DNA from: JBDTMC01 sp039934475
Lineage (GTDB): Bacteria; Acidobacteriota; Terriglobia; Bryobacterales; Bryobacteraceae
Reading direction: 5' to 3'
Length of the DNA stretch: 8,524 bases
NCBI GenBank assembly: GCA_039934475.1
Contig: JBDTMC010000346.1
Span: 1 to 8,524 of the forward strand
The notes under the pieces were generated by a model, which was not told the origin of the DNA, did no database searches, and worked only from the letters and a program-made list of their open reading frames with translations. The first letter of the stretch is position 1, and each line of letters opens with the position of its first letter. The position numbers were made by a program, and so were the translations under genes. Positions 1 through 6,343 of the stretch are shown one piece after another.

Positions 1-2
1 CT

Positions 3-1112
3 GGGTTGACGATCAAGCCAGCCGGGTCGCGGACCGCGAGGCTCTCGATGCAGCGCCTGTGGCTCACCGGTGAGGTGCTGCCCGCCGGCGCTCGCCTGAC
101 GGTGGAGCATGTCTTCCGCTCCGGCGAAGCGAAGCCGCTCGTCTTCTGGCTCCCACCGGGGGCACTGGCAATGACCGCGCTGCTGGCTAACTACGAACAT
201 CTCCGCTTCTATTACTTCATTTGGGGCGCGGACCCGAACGCCAACCTCCCCTTGCGGCAAAGCCTGCTTCATTTTGAACGCGCCGGCGAGAGCATTGGAA
301 TTCCCCTTACTGTTGTCGCCGCATCTATGGCAATCATCCAGATCCTGCAGCAGCGGCAGTGGAAGTCTCTTGACTGGAGACTCGCCTGGCTCGGCATTGC
401 GCCAGCCCTCCTGCTGGCTCTCCGCGGCGCGGGTCTCAATCCGTTTGTATCCATGCCCTCTGCGTTCGGCGGTCTTCTCTTTTGCCTACTACCTTTTCGC
501 AATCAGGAACCCTGGCGACCTCGTCCGTTCTTCGCCGCGCTCCTCGTCGGCGCCTGTGTCCTCAACGCCATCCAAGGCGGTTTGGCGCACCACAACCCTC
601 TCGGCATTGCCCCGGGGATGGCGGCGATGAAACAGGCCATCACGCTGATGCACGACGACGCACTCCAATCGCATAAACCGAAAGTGTCCTTCGCTACCGC
701 GCACTCGGTGGGCTTTAGCGAGGGGGCATTGCGCAACGTACTCGTCTACGACTTCGGAGCCACCCTTCAAGGCACAGACTACGTCTACGATGGCATTCAC
801 TTCCGCGTGGATCACAACTGGGAATTTGCCCCCGTCGTCCCGCTTACCTGGGAAAACGACATCGCCGGCGCCACCGACGATGCCAAACTCACTACCCTCG
901 TCAACTTCGCCCTCAACGACATCGACTACTTCTTCCTTCCTGACCAGCCCTCGCTCGACTGGATGGAGAAGAACGTCTCAAACTACTTCATCAACACCAA
1001 GGCCCGCGCCTTCCAGCAAAGGCTCCTCGCCACCGGGCGCTGGCGGCCACTCGGTCCACCGCTGGTGGAATCACCCCACGAAATCGTCCAACTCTTCCGC
1101 AAGTCGCCGTAG
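3..1112 (+). CDS. Polytopic membrane protein, C-terminal part (GT-C/GT39 glycosyltransferase-like), 5' truncated
   Basis: The reading frame is open to the left window edge, so the TTG at position 6 is probably internal and the true start lies outside. Numbering from that TTG, hydrophobic stretches that look like membrane segments lie at about residues 45-61, 99-116, 127-146, 150-164 and 174-192. A soluble C-terminal domain of about 175 residues follows, ending in the pattern WRPLGPPLVESP...VQLFRKSP. Several membrane helices followed by an extracytoplasmic tail fits the C-terminal half of GT-C fold enzymes (dolichyl-phosphate-mannose or undecaprenyl-phosphate-sugar-using glycosyltransferases, PMT/ArnT-like). 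The N-terminal catalytic loop with its acidic motif, which would prove this, is not in the window. It is the first visible gene of a co-directional run; the next gene starts 42 bp downstream. It could instead be an unrelated polytopic protein, so the membrane topology is much surer than the enzyme class. Confidence 0.6.
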   Translation, partial: GLTIKPAGSRTARLSMQRLWLTGEVLPAGARLTVEHVFRSGEAKPLVFWLPPGALAMTALLANYEHLRFYYFIWGADPNANLPLRQSLLHFERAGESIGIPLTVVAASMAIIQILQQRQWKSLDWRLAWLGIAPALLLALRGAGLNPFVSMPSAFGGLLFCLLPFRNQEPWRPRPFFAALLVGACVLNAIQGGLAHHNPLGIAPGMAAMKQAITLMHDDALQSHKPKVSFATAHSVGFSEGALRNVLVYDFGATLQGTDYVYDGIHFRVDHNWEFAPVVPLTWENDIAGATDDAKLTTLVNFALNDIDYFFLPDQPSLDWMEKNVSNYFINTKARAFQQRLLATGRWRPLGPPLVESPHEIVQLFRKSP

Positions 1113-1154
1113 TCCGTCACCTCACTGATCGAGCCCCTCACCGTCCAAGAACTA

Positions 1155-2567
1155 ATGCGCCTTCCGATGGCTGTTCTGATCTGCGCTGCCGCGGCGTCGC
1201 TACCCGCCTGGTGCTCCGGACTGAAGGTGCAACTCCTCACCACGCAGACTAAGAAAGCCGACTCGACGGCCCTGCGGATCCGCGTGTCTTGGAATGACTC
1301 CTGGAGAAATGAGCGCAATTACGACGCGGCGTGGGTCTTTCTCAGCTATCGAAAGCCGGGGGGATTGTGGCGTCCGGCGCTGCTCCGTTCTGCCGCCGGC
1401 CACGAAGCGGTCGTGGACATCCCCGATGATCGCGCAGGCGCATTTCTTTACCCGCGGGCAGCCCACCGCGGCAGCGTTGATTGGACGCTCGAAGTGAGAG
1501 TCGATCCGTCATCGCTAACAGAGGTTACTACCGGGGAGCAGGTGGAATGGGCAGTGTTCGGAGTGGAGATGGTGTACATCCCCGAAGGTGCGTTCTGGGT
1601 GGGGGACCGTGACCCAAAAGCGATGGAGATGAACGCGTTCTATCGCTCCGATGCCGACGGAAACCCCGCCGGGCTGCTTCGAATCGAATCGGAACGTGAG
1701 ATCCAGGTCGGTGCCAGGGAAGGCGCACTCTTGTACAAGGTGACGGATCCGATCTATCAGGGCGATGGGGGTGGTCCCGTTCCCGAAGAGTTTCCTAAGG
1801 GCTTCCGTGCGTTCTATCTGATGAAGTACGAACTCACACAGGGACAATACGCCGAATTCCTCAATCACATCTCAACGCAAGCCACCTACTTTCGCGCCAT
1901 CCACGGCGGCCTTGATTACAAAGCGAACCGCGGAACAATTGACGTCAAGGATGGGCGTTTCATCGCAGGCGCGCCGGCGCGGCCCGCCAACTTCGTAAGT
2001 TGGAATGATGGCATCGCGTTTGCGGCATGGGCTCGTCTTCGCCCTATGACCGAATTCGAGTACACCAAGGCGAGCCGCGGTCCAGGTGAGCCCGTGAACG
2101 GGGACTATCCCTGGGGCACGGCATCCAAAGCCCACCTACAGCGCCTCATCGTTGCACCAAACGATGATCTCATCACACCGGGCGAAGCCACCTTAACGAA
2201 CGCTACTCGCGAGGTCTTTGGAGCGTCTTACTACTGGGTAATGGATCTCGCCGGTTCGGTATGGGAGAGGGTTGTAACTCCGGCCGCTCCCGTTGGCCGT
2301 GCTTTCCGCGGCACTCACGGCAATGGCCGGCTTACTGGCTTCGGATCGGCCACCAACGCCGATTGGCCCCAAGGGGACGAGGCACCCGGCGGGTATGGCT
2401 ATCGCGGCGGTGGATACTACGCCCATGGCTTCAACGCCGGCGAGTTGAATCCCCATAGCCGCACTGAGTGGCGGCGCTTCGGCGCGTGGGGTCAGGGACC
2501 GCGTTCGGTTGCCTACGGATTTCGAGCCGCAAGAACTGCGCCAATCCTACAAACTCATGTACCCTAG
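1155..2567 (+). CDS. Exported FGE/SUMF1-fold (formylglycine-generating enzyme-like) protein lacking catalytic cysteines
   Basis: This 470-residue protein begins with a hydrophobic signal peptide (about residues 1-22). A beta-rich domain at about 25-130 contains the pattern VSWNDSWRNERNYDAAWVF, which I associate with Ig-like domains placed before FGE folds. The FGE-sulfatase domain (PF03781 type) spans about 135-460, with the usual landmarks: MVYIPEGAFWVGD near 139, YELTQGQYAEFLN near 225, the LRPMTEFEYTKASRG counterpart of 'LPTEAEWEYAARG' near 295, VMDLAGSVWERV near 362 (canonical DMAGNVWEW) and YGFRAAR near 454. The only cysteines are residues 10 and 20, in or next to the signal peptide. The cysteine pair that binds copper and oxidises sulfatase cysteine in true FGE is therefore absent, and sulfatase activation is unlikely; a binding or structural role is an inference. 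The ATG has no clear Shine-Dalgarno site. The stop lies 5 bp before the isomerase gene, suggesting translational coupling. Confidence 0.85.
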   Translation: MRLPMAVLICAAAASLPAWCSGLKVQLLTTQTKKADSTALRIRVSWNDSWRNERNYDAAWVFLSYRKPGGLWRPALLRSAAGHEAVVDIPDDRAGAFLYPRAAHRGSVDWTLEVRVDPSSLTEVTTGEQVEWAVFGVEMVYIPEGAFWVGDRDPKAMEMNAFYRSDADGNPAGLLRIESEREIQVGAREGALLYKVTDPIYQGDGGGPVPEEFPKGFRAFYLMKYELTQGQYAEFLNHISTQATYFRAIHGGLDYKANRGTIDVKDGRFIAGAPARPANFVSWNDGIAFAAWARLRPMTEFEYTKASRGPGEPVNGDYPWGTASKAHLQRLIVAPNDDLITPGEATLTNATREVFGASYYWVMDLAGSVWERVVTPAAPVGRAFRGTHGNGRLTGFGSATNADWPQGDEAPGGYGYRGGGYYAHGFNAGELNPHSRTEWRRFGAWGQGPRSVAYGFRAARTAPILQTHVP

Positions 2568-2572
2568 ACCCC

Positions 2573-3457
2573 ATGGCCACACACCTCCTCCATTCGGTGA
2601 GCTACGCCGGCCTCTGGGGCCAGGCTGCGCTCACCGTTGACCAGTTCGTCGATAAAGCTGCCGAACTTGGCTACAGCGGCATCATGCTCATGGCCAAGCG
2701 TCCACACGTCTCCCCCATCGACTACGGTCCAATGGAACGCGCCGCCCTCCGCGCCCACATCGAGAAGGCCGGACTGGTGGCCCCCATCCTGGCCGGCTAC
2801 TGCAACCTCACCGCCGACCTCGATCACTCCGAAATCCCGCACCGCGAAATTTGGGTTGGTTATCTCACTGAACTCGCCCGCCTTGCCCATGATCTCGGCG
2901 CCACCGCTGTCCGCGTCTTCACCGGCTACGAGCACCCTGGCGCGCCAGTTCAAACCCAATTTCAATACATCGCCGGCACTCTGCGCGAAGCCGCCAAACG
3001 CGCCGCGGATTTCGGCATCACCCTCGCCGTACAGAACCATCACGACATCGCGGCCGGGTATGAATCCTTTTACGACCTTCTGCGCACGATCAACGAACCC
3101 AATTGCAAAGCGGCCTTCGACGCCTGGGCGCCCGCGCTCCATGGAGCCGACGTCGTTGCCGCCGCCCGCCTCCTCGGACCGCTCACGATCCACTCCACCA
3201 TCGCCGACTACCAACTGCGCCCGCGCTACAAATACGTACCCGCCCTGGTGAACTACCAACCCGAGCGCCCCTACGTCCAGGCCGTCCCCATGGGCGAGGG
3301 CTTCATCGACTACGTGTCGTTCATCAACGCCCTCTCCGAGACCGGCTTCGAGGGAACTCTCGCCTACGAAATGTGTTCCCCACTGCGCGATGGAAACGAC
3401 CTCGCTACCCTCGACCGCTACGCCCGCCGCTACCTCGAACACAGCGGCGGAGCATAA
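2573..3457 (+). CDS. Sugar phosphate isomerase/epimerase family protein (xylose isomerase-like TIM barrel)
   Basis: The product is a 294-residue cytoplasmic protein of the AP-endonuclease-2/xylose-isomerase-like TIM-barrel family (PF01261), without a signal peptide. Members isomerise or epimerise sugars or sugar acids at a divalent metal. Visible strand and loop signatures are ELGYSGIMLM (31-40), TAVRVFTGYEHPG (111-123), LAVQNHHD (151-158), AAFDAWAPALH (180-190), IHSTIADYQ (206-214) and the C-terminal GEGFIDYVSF...TLAYEM (241-267). Likely metal ligands are D183, H207 and E266. The first ligand, usually Glu in an 'ENH' motif, is Gln here (Q154 in QNHHD). The frame is open upstream to 2468, overlapping the FGE-like gene, but the ATG at 2573 is preferred because it begins the recognisable fold and lies 5 bp after the previous stop. 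No Shine-Dalgarno site is visible, which fits translational coupling. The substrate cannot be read from sequence; a fucose-related or other sugar is suggested only by the neighbouring fucosidase. Confidence 0.85.
   Translation: MATHLLHSVSYAGLWGQAALTVDQFVDKAAELGYSGIMLMAKRPHVSPIDYGPMERAALRAHIEKAGLVAPILAGYCNLTADLDHSEIPHREIWVGYLTELARLAHDLGATAVRVFTGYEHPGAPVQTQFQYIAGTLREAAKRAADFGITLAVQNHHDIAAGYESFYDLLRTINEPNCKAAFDAWAPALHGADVVAAARLLGPLTIHSTIADYQLRPRYKYVPALVNYQPERPYVQAVPMGEGFIDYVSFINALSETGFEGTLAYEMCSPLRDGNDLATLDRYARRYLEHSGGA
3449..3452 (+). promoter_or_regulatory. Probable ribosome binding site of the fucosidase gene
   Basis: GGAG lies inside the last codons of the isomerase gene, 12 nt before the GTG at 3465. 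The spacing is longer than ideal, but it supports the GTG as start together with the signal peptide that follows it. Confidence 0.4.
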
Positions 3458-3464
3458 TCATAAG

Positions 3465-4922
3465 GTGAACCGCCGCACCTTCCTCCTTGCCGCCACCGCT
3501 GCCGCTGCCGCCAATGCCTCCGCCGCGGATGCCCCGGCACCGTACGGAGCTCTTCCCTCGCCGCGCCAGCTGAAATGGCATGCCCGCGAGATCTACGCCT
3601 TCCTGCACTTCACTACCAACACCTTCACCGACAAAGAGTGGGGCTATGGTGACGAAGACGAAGCCATTTTCAATCCCACCGCCTTCGACGCCGCGGCTAT
3701 GGTCAGCGCCCTTAAGGCCGGCGGGATGACCGGTGTCATCCTCACCTGCAAACATCACGACGGTTTCTGCCTCTGGCCCACCAAGACCACGGAGCACTCC
3801 GTCCGCCGCAGCCCTTGGCGCAACGGTCAAGGCGACGTGGTCAAGGAGATCTCCGAGGCGGCCCGATCGCAAGGTCTCGCCTTCGGCGTGTATCTCTCCC
3901 CGTGGGACCGGAATAGCGCGAAGTACGGCACACCTGCTTACGTCGCCATGTACCGCGCTCAGCTCCGCGAGTTGCTCACCAACTACGGCCCCATCTTCGA
4001 GGTCTGGCACGACGGAGCCAATGGCGGCGATGGCTTCTACGGTGGCGCCCGCGAAAAACGGACCATCGACAAGCTGACTTATTACGATTGGCCGAAAACC
4101 TGGGACCTGGTGCGCACGCTTCAGCGCGATGCCTGCATCTTCAGCGACGTCGGTCCGGATATCCGCTGGGTGGGCAACGAATCGGGCTTCGCGAACGAAA
4201 CCTCCTGGGCCACCTACGATCCCGTGGGCGAGAAGGGCGATGCCGCGGCGCCAGGCTACACACGATCCAAGGAGGGTGGCAGCGGCCACCGCGACGGCAA
4301 GCACTGGCTACCCGCCGAATGCGACGTCTCCATTCGTCCCGGCTGGTTCTGGCACGAAAAAGAGAATGATCGCGTCAAAACACCGGCCCAGTTGATGGAT
4401 CTTTACTACAAATCAACCGGCCGGGGAGGAAGTTTTTTGTTGAACGTCCCGCCTGATCGCCGCGGGCTCCTACATGAAAACGACGTTGCGTCGCTGAAGG
4501 CCTTTGGCGATAAGGTCCGTGCCACCTTTGCTCGCAACCTGGCCGCTGGGGCCAAGCTCACGGCGTCTGCCACTCGTCCCGGATTCCCCGTCCAAAACCT
4601 TCTCGACGGCAATCGCATGTCTTACTGGACAGTGACCGATGATGACACTACGCCCCATGTCATTCTCGACTTCCACCGGCCAATCAAGTTCAACGTCGTA
4701 CGGTTGCGAGAGAATATCAACCTAGGCCAGCGTATCGATTCAGTTGCGATGGAAACGTGGCACGACGGTGACTGGAAGTTGCTGGATGAGGCGACAAGCA
4801 TTGGTAACTGCCGCCTCATACGGCTCGGTGAGACGCACGCCGCAACACGTCTCCGCCTGCGAATAGTCAAGGCGGCCGCTTGTCCTGCGCTCTCCGATCT
4901 AGGTCTTTTTCTTGAAGGCTAA
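3465..4922 (+). CDS. Exported alpha-L-fucosidase, GH29 family, with C-terminal F5/8-type (CBM32-like) domain
   Basis: This 485-residue enzyme is predicted to hydrolyse terminal alpha-L-fucose from glycans outside the cytoplasm. The GTG start at 3465 is chosen because it is directly followed by a twin-arginine-like signal (NRRTFLLAAT, then an Ala-rich stretch to about residue 25), lies 7 bp after the isomerase stop, and has a GGAG at 3449-3452. The longer open frame from 3390 would bury that signal. The GH29 catalytic barrel covers about residues 30-350. Landmarks are LHFTTNTFTDKEWG (47-60), CKHHDGFCLWP (95-105) and EVWHDGANG around 179-187, whose Asp183 matches the GH29 nucleophile. SDVGPDIRWVGNESG (227-241) follows; its Glu239 is a plausible acid/base for the group-B (alpha-1,3/1,4-specific) branch. 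Residues 358-485 form a discoidin-like beta-sandwich (LTASATRPG, VQNLLDGN, SYWT, VILDFHRPIKFNVVRLRE), probably a carbohydrate-binding module. It appears intact and is the last gene of the run. Confidence 0.93.
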   Translation: MNRRTFLLAATAAAAANASAADAPAPYGALPSPRQLKWHAREIYAFLHFTTNTFTDKEWGYGDEDEAIFNPTAFDAAAMVSALKAGGMTGVILTCKHHDGFCLWPTKTTEHSVRRSPWRNGQGDVVKEISEAARSQGLAFGVYLSPWDRNSAKYGTPAYVAMYRAQLRELLTNYGPIFEVWHDGANGGDGFYGGAREKRTIDKLTYYDWPKTWDLVRTLQRDACIFSDVGPDIRWVGNESGFANETSWATYDPVGEKGDAAAPGYTRSKEGGSGHRDGKHWLPAECDVSIRPGWFWHEKENDRVKTPAQLMDLYYKSTGRGGSFLLNVPPDRRGLLHENDVASLKAFGDKVRATFARNLAAGAKLTASATRPGFPVQNLLDGNRMSYWTVTDDDTTPHVILDFHRPIKFNVVRLRENINLGQRIDSVAMETWHDGDWKLLDEATSIGNCRLIRLGETHAATRLRLRIVKAAACPALSDLGLFLEG

Positions 4923-4970
4923 CGTACAACCTTCGCAGTTAGTCCCGGCTAAAATGAACTAGGTCTTTTT
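4899..4970. repeat. 12-bp direct repeat at two convergent gene ends
   Basis: The sequence CTAGGTCTTTTT occurs at 4899-4910, near the end of the fucosidase gene, and again at 4959-4970, where its first three bases are the complement of the DUF3606 stop codon. The copies are exactly 60 bp apart and enclose the 36-bp gap between the convergent genes. It may be the trace of a small duplication or of an insertion/deletion junction, or it may be chance. No hairpin precedes either T-run, so I do not call these terminators. Confidence 0.5.
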
Positions 4971-5171
4971 TGGGCTTAGAGCTTCGCGAATCTTACTTAC
5001 ATGCGTGCCATGGACACGAATAGCTTCGTGCAACTTCTGACCAGAAACTCCGAATTCGTTAGCCCAGTAATGAATATCGGATGCCATCTTAGGATTGATC
5101 TCGGTTGGGTCGTGAGGTCCCTTTGCGGGAGGGACCTCACGTCCTTCGGGAAGTGGTTTTGAGTCTGACAT
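4959..5171 (-). CDS. Small DUF3606 domain protein
   Basis: This 70-residue protein has a charged, Pro-rich N-terminus (1-21) followed by a helical domain matching DUF3606 (PF12244): INPKMASDIHYWANEFGVS around residues 25-43, then LHEAIRVHGTHVSKIREAL (47-65). Proteins of this family are short, found in many proteobacteria and acidobacteria, and have no established function; the W-x(3)-F-G-V core followed by an 'L.EA...G..V..IR' helix suggests a small helix-turn-helix-like fold, but DNA binding is not shown. There is no signal or membrane segment. The start is well supported by GAGGAA at 5177-5182, 5 nt upstream. It lies 50 bp downstream of the beta-barrel gene on the same strand and may share its transcript. 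Codons 11-21 carry a perfect 11-bp inverted repeat. Confidence 0.85.
   Translation of the reverse strand: MSDSKPLPEGREVPPAKGPHDPTEINPKMASDIHYWANEFGVSGQKLHEAIRVHGTHVSKIREALSPKKT
5111..5141. repeat. Perfect 11-bp inverted repeat (hairpin) inside the DUF3606 gene
   Basis: CGTGAGGTCCC at 5111-5121 is exactly complementary to GGGACCTCACG at 5131-5141, with a 9-nt loop. It lies 30 nt inside the coding sequence, close to the start, and would form a stable stem in the mRNA. No T-run follows on either strand, so it is not a standard terminator. Confidence 0.85.
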
Positions 5172-5176
5172 TGAAA

Positions 5177-5182
5177 TTCCTC
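5177..5182 (-). promoter_or_regulatory. Ribosome binding site of the DUF3606 gene
   Basis: On the minus strand this reads GAGGAA, 5 nt before the ATG at 5171. It is a near-ideal Shine-Dalgarno site and fixes the start of this short gene. Confidence 0.75.
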
Positions 5183-5221
5183 GTTACACCAATCGTGGAT
5201 TCCTTACTTCGAAGCCCACAT

Positions 5222-6052
5222 TTAGAAGTTATAGCCGATAATCAGACGGAGTGTCGGGGACGTTTCGGTATAAACCGAGGTCTTCAACTCCGCAAACATG
5301 CCGCTTCTATACCGTATTCCGCCCAAAATATTGAGCCCAACGTCACTGTGGAAGTCCCCGAAGTCGATTCGCTTGCCCCCGCCGTCGATTCGCTCAAAAT
5401 TTTGATGGAGGAAGTTGAACCCAGGCCCAGCACCCACATAGGTGGACCAACCCGCCCGCCGGGATGTTAAAGGTAAGCGGTAGATTATCTCCGGATTCAG
5501 TGCGAATAGGGCAGTCACTTCGCCGAAAGCAAATTCAACGTTCGGCCTGAAGAAGACGTCCCGATTAAAGAATGGGCCGACTTGTGCCTGCACGCCGATC
5601 AGCAATAGTTCCGGATCCAGGCCAATTCCCCCGCGAACGCCGAACTGAAGGCGACGTGCTTGCCGTTCTATATCCCTTTCAATGCGGCGCACTTCGGGAG
5701 GGATCACGGCGCTATCCGCTGCACTCTGATTAGCAGAGGACGTATCGACTGCGCTTACTAGACTTGCGAAGCGAACTCCCGGCTCGTCACCAGAAGTTGA
5801 GGTTACGCGTACCGCCGCGCCAACCGCAAGCTGGGCAGGTTTCCGCGTATTGCTGTCTAGTAGAAACAGTTGATAGCGACCGTTGCCATCCTTGACAGTT
5901 AACGTGTTTCTCGAAATGGAGACTACCGAGCCGGTGGTGATAGTATCGTCTTGCGCTGCTGCCTGCGGTGACGCTGTAACTAGCACACTTAGCAGCGCAA
6001 GGCAGCCGGTAACAATTCCGTAGACGGGTCGGTTGCGAACAATAAGATTCAT
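5222..6052 (-). CDS. Exported protein: DUF5666-like beta domain fused to a C-terminal outer-membrane beta-barrel
   Basis: The 276-residue product starts with a signal peptide: basic MNLIVRNR, a hydrophobic core at about 11-27, and likely cleavage after AAA at 31-33. Residues 36-102 form a small beta domain (TTGSVVSISRNTLTVKDGNG, then VGAAVRVTS) that resembles the OB-like DUF5666 domain; this match is by eye. A linker at 103-135 holds a basic/acidic helix (PEVRRIERDIERQARRL). From residue 136 to the end, alternating aromatic/hydrophobic strands with Gly-rich turns (FGVRGGIGLD, FFRPNVEFAFGE, WSTYVGAGPGFNF, VGLNILGGIRYR) look like an eight-stranded barrel. The chain ends in LIIGYNF; a C-terminal Phe is the usual BAM recognition signal. 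The protein therefore probably sits in the outer membrane with the beta domain in the periplasm. The function is unknown; porin-type transport or a structural role are both possible. It is complete and its GC is lower than that of the genes at the left. Confidence 0.8.
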   Translation of the reverse strand: MNLIVRNRPVYGIVTGCLALLSVLVTASPQAAAQDDTITTGSVVSISRNTLTVKDGNGRYQLFLLDSNTRKPAQLAVGAAVRVTSTSGDEPGVRFASLVSAVDTSSANQSAADSAVIPPEVRRIERDIERQARRLQFGVRGGIGLDPELLLIGVQAQVGPFFNRDVFFRPNVEFAFGEVTALFALNPEIIYRLPLTSRRAGWSTYVGAGPGFNFLHQNFERIDGGGKRIDFGDFHSDVGLNILGGIRYRSGMFAELKTSVYTETSPTLRLIIGYNF

Positions 6053-6059
6053 CTTGTGA

Positions 6060-6065
6060 TCCTCA
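6060..6065 (-). promoter_or_regulatory. Ribosome binding site of the beta-barrel gene
   Basis: On the minus strand this reads TGAGGA, 7 nt before the ATG at 6052. It supports that ATG as the true start, which also begins a typical signal peptide. Confidence 0.7.
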
Positions 6066-6177
6066 ATTTTGACACTCCAGAGTATTTAGAAACTCTCGAG
6101 TCCAGTAAGCACGCTGTTGGCCACTCGACGCAAGAAGCGAGCATGTCGCTCGAGCCACGCTCTTCTAAGGGATAGGC

Positions 6178-6223
6178 GGCCCAATTTCACACGCTACACG
6201 CTGGGTGGCACCCAAAATGGGCC
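6178..6223. repeat. Nested imperfect inverted repeat
   Basis: GGCCCAATTT at 6178-6187 pairs with AAAATGGGCC at 6214-6223 with one mismatch. Inside the loop lies a perfect odd palindrome, TGGGTG-G-CACCCA, at 6202-6214, which overlaps the outer arm by one base, so the two stems are not fully simultaneous. The structure lies just upstream of the transposase-like fragment and could be part of an insertion-sequence end, an operator or an RNA hairpin; the sequence does not decide. Confidence 0.5.
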
Positions 6224-6259
6224 TGTCGAGGGATGTTTTGAGGGAAGAAATGAAGCAGC

Positions 6260-6343
6260 ATGGCCAAAATCTACACGGTTCGACTTTCTGAAACCGTTGG
6301 AGCGCACCTCATAAGTCGAACCGAACCTAGATCTAGAATCTTG
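6260..6343 (+). pseudogene. Possible decayed N-terminal fragment of an IS630-type transposase
   Basis: The ATG at 6260 opens with MAKIYTVRLSETVGAHL, which closely resembles the start of IS630-family transposases as I recall them (MAK.Y.VRL...ER..L..LI..G). The next residues (ISRTEPRSRIL) look like a shortened version of the following helix segment. After about 28 codons the similarity ends, and the open frame (to 6445) runs into the antisense 3' end of the neighbouring gene. A purine-rich AGGGAAG at 6241-6247 could be its old ribosome site. No DDE catalytic region is present. I read it as a remnant left by deletion; chance similarity of a short peptide is the alternative. Confidence 0.4.

Noticed and set aside
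1155..1220. Lipoprotein signal at the start of the FGE-like protein (Cys20)
   Set aside because: The residues before Cys20 are L-P-A-W, and Trp at -1 does not fit a lipobox, so an ordinary signal peptide is more likely.
2564..3442. Long minus-strand open frame of 292 codons opposite the isomerase gene
   Set aside because: It is a shadow of a GC-rich gene with C-biased third positions; the plus strand encodes a clear TIM-barrel family protein.
3405..4304. Long minus-strand open frame of 299 codons opposite the fucosidase gene
   Set aside because: It has low-complexity Gly/Val/Ala composition typical of antisense frames, and the plus strand encodes a complete GH29 enzyme.
4914..4934. GAAGG/CCTTC stem between the convergent genes as a bidirectional terminator
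   Set aside because: The stem is only 5 bp with an 11-nt loop, and no T-run follows on either strand.
5105..5470. 121-codon plus-strand frame across the DUF3606 and barrel genes
   Set aside because: It overlaps two supported minus-strand genes with ribosome sites and has no domain of its own.
6065..6125. Promoter boxes for the beta-barrel gene (TTACTG ... TAAATA on the minus strand)
   Set aside because: The spacing is about 14 bp and the -35 box matches poorly, so this is not better than chance.
6117..6314. 65-codon plus-strand frame beginning with TTG (MATRRKKRACRSS...)
   Set aside because: It has no recognisable domain and no good ribosome site, and it overlaps the inverted repeats and the transposase-like frame.
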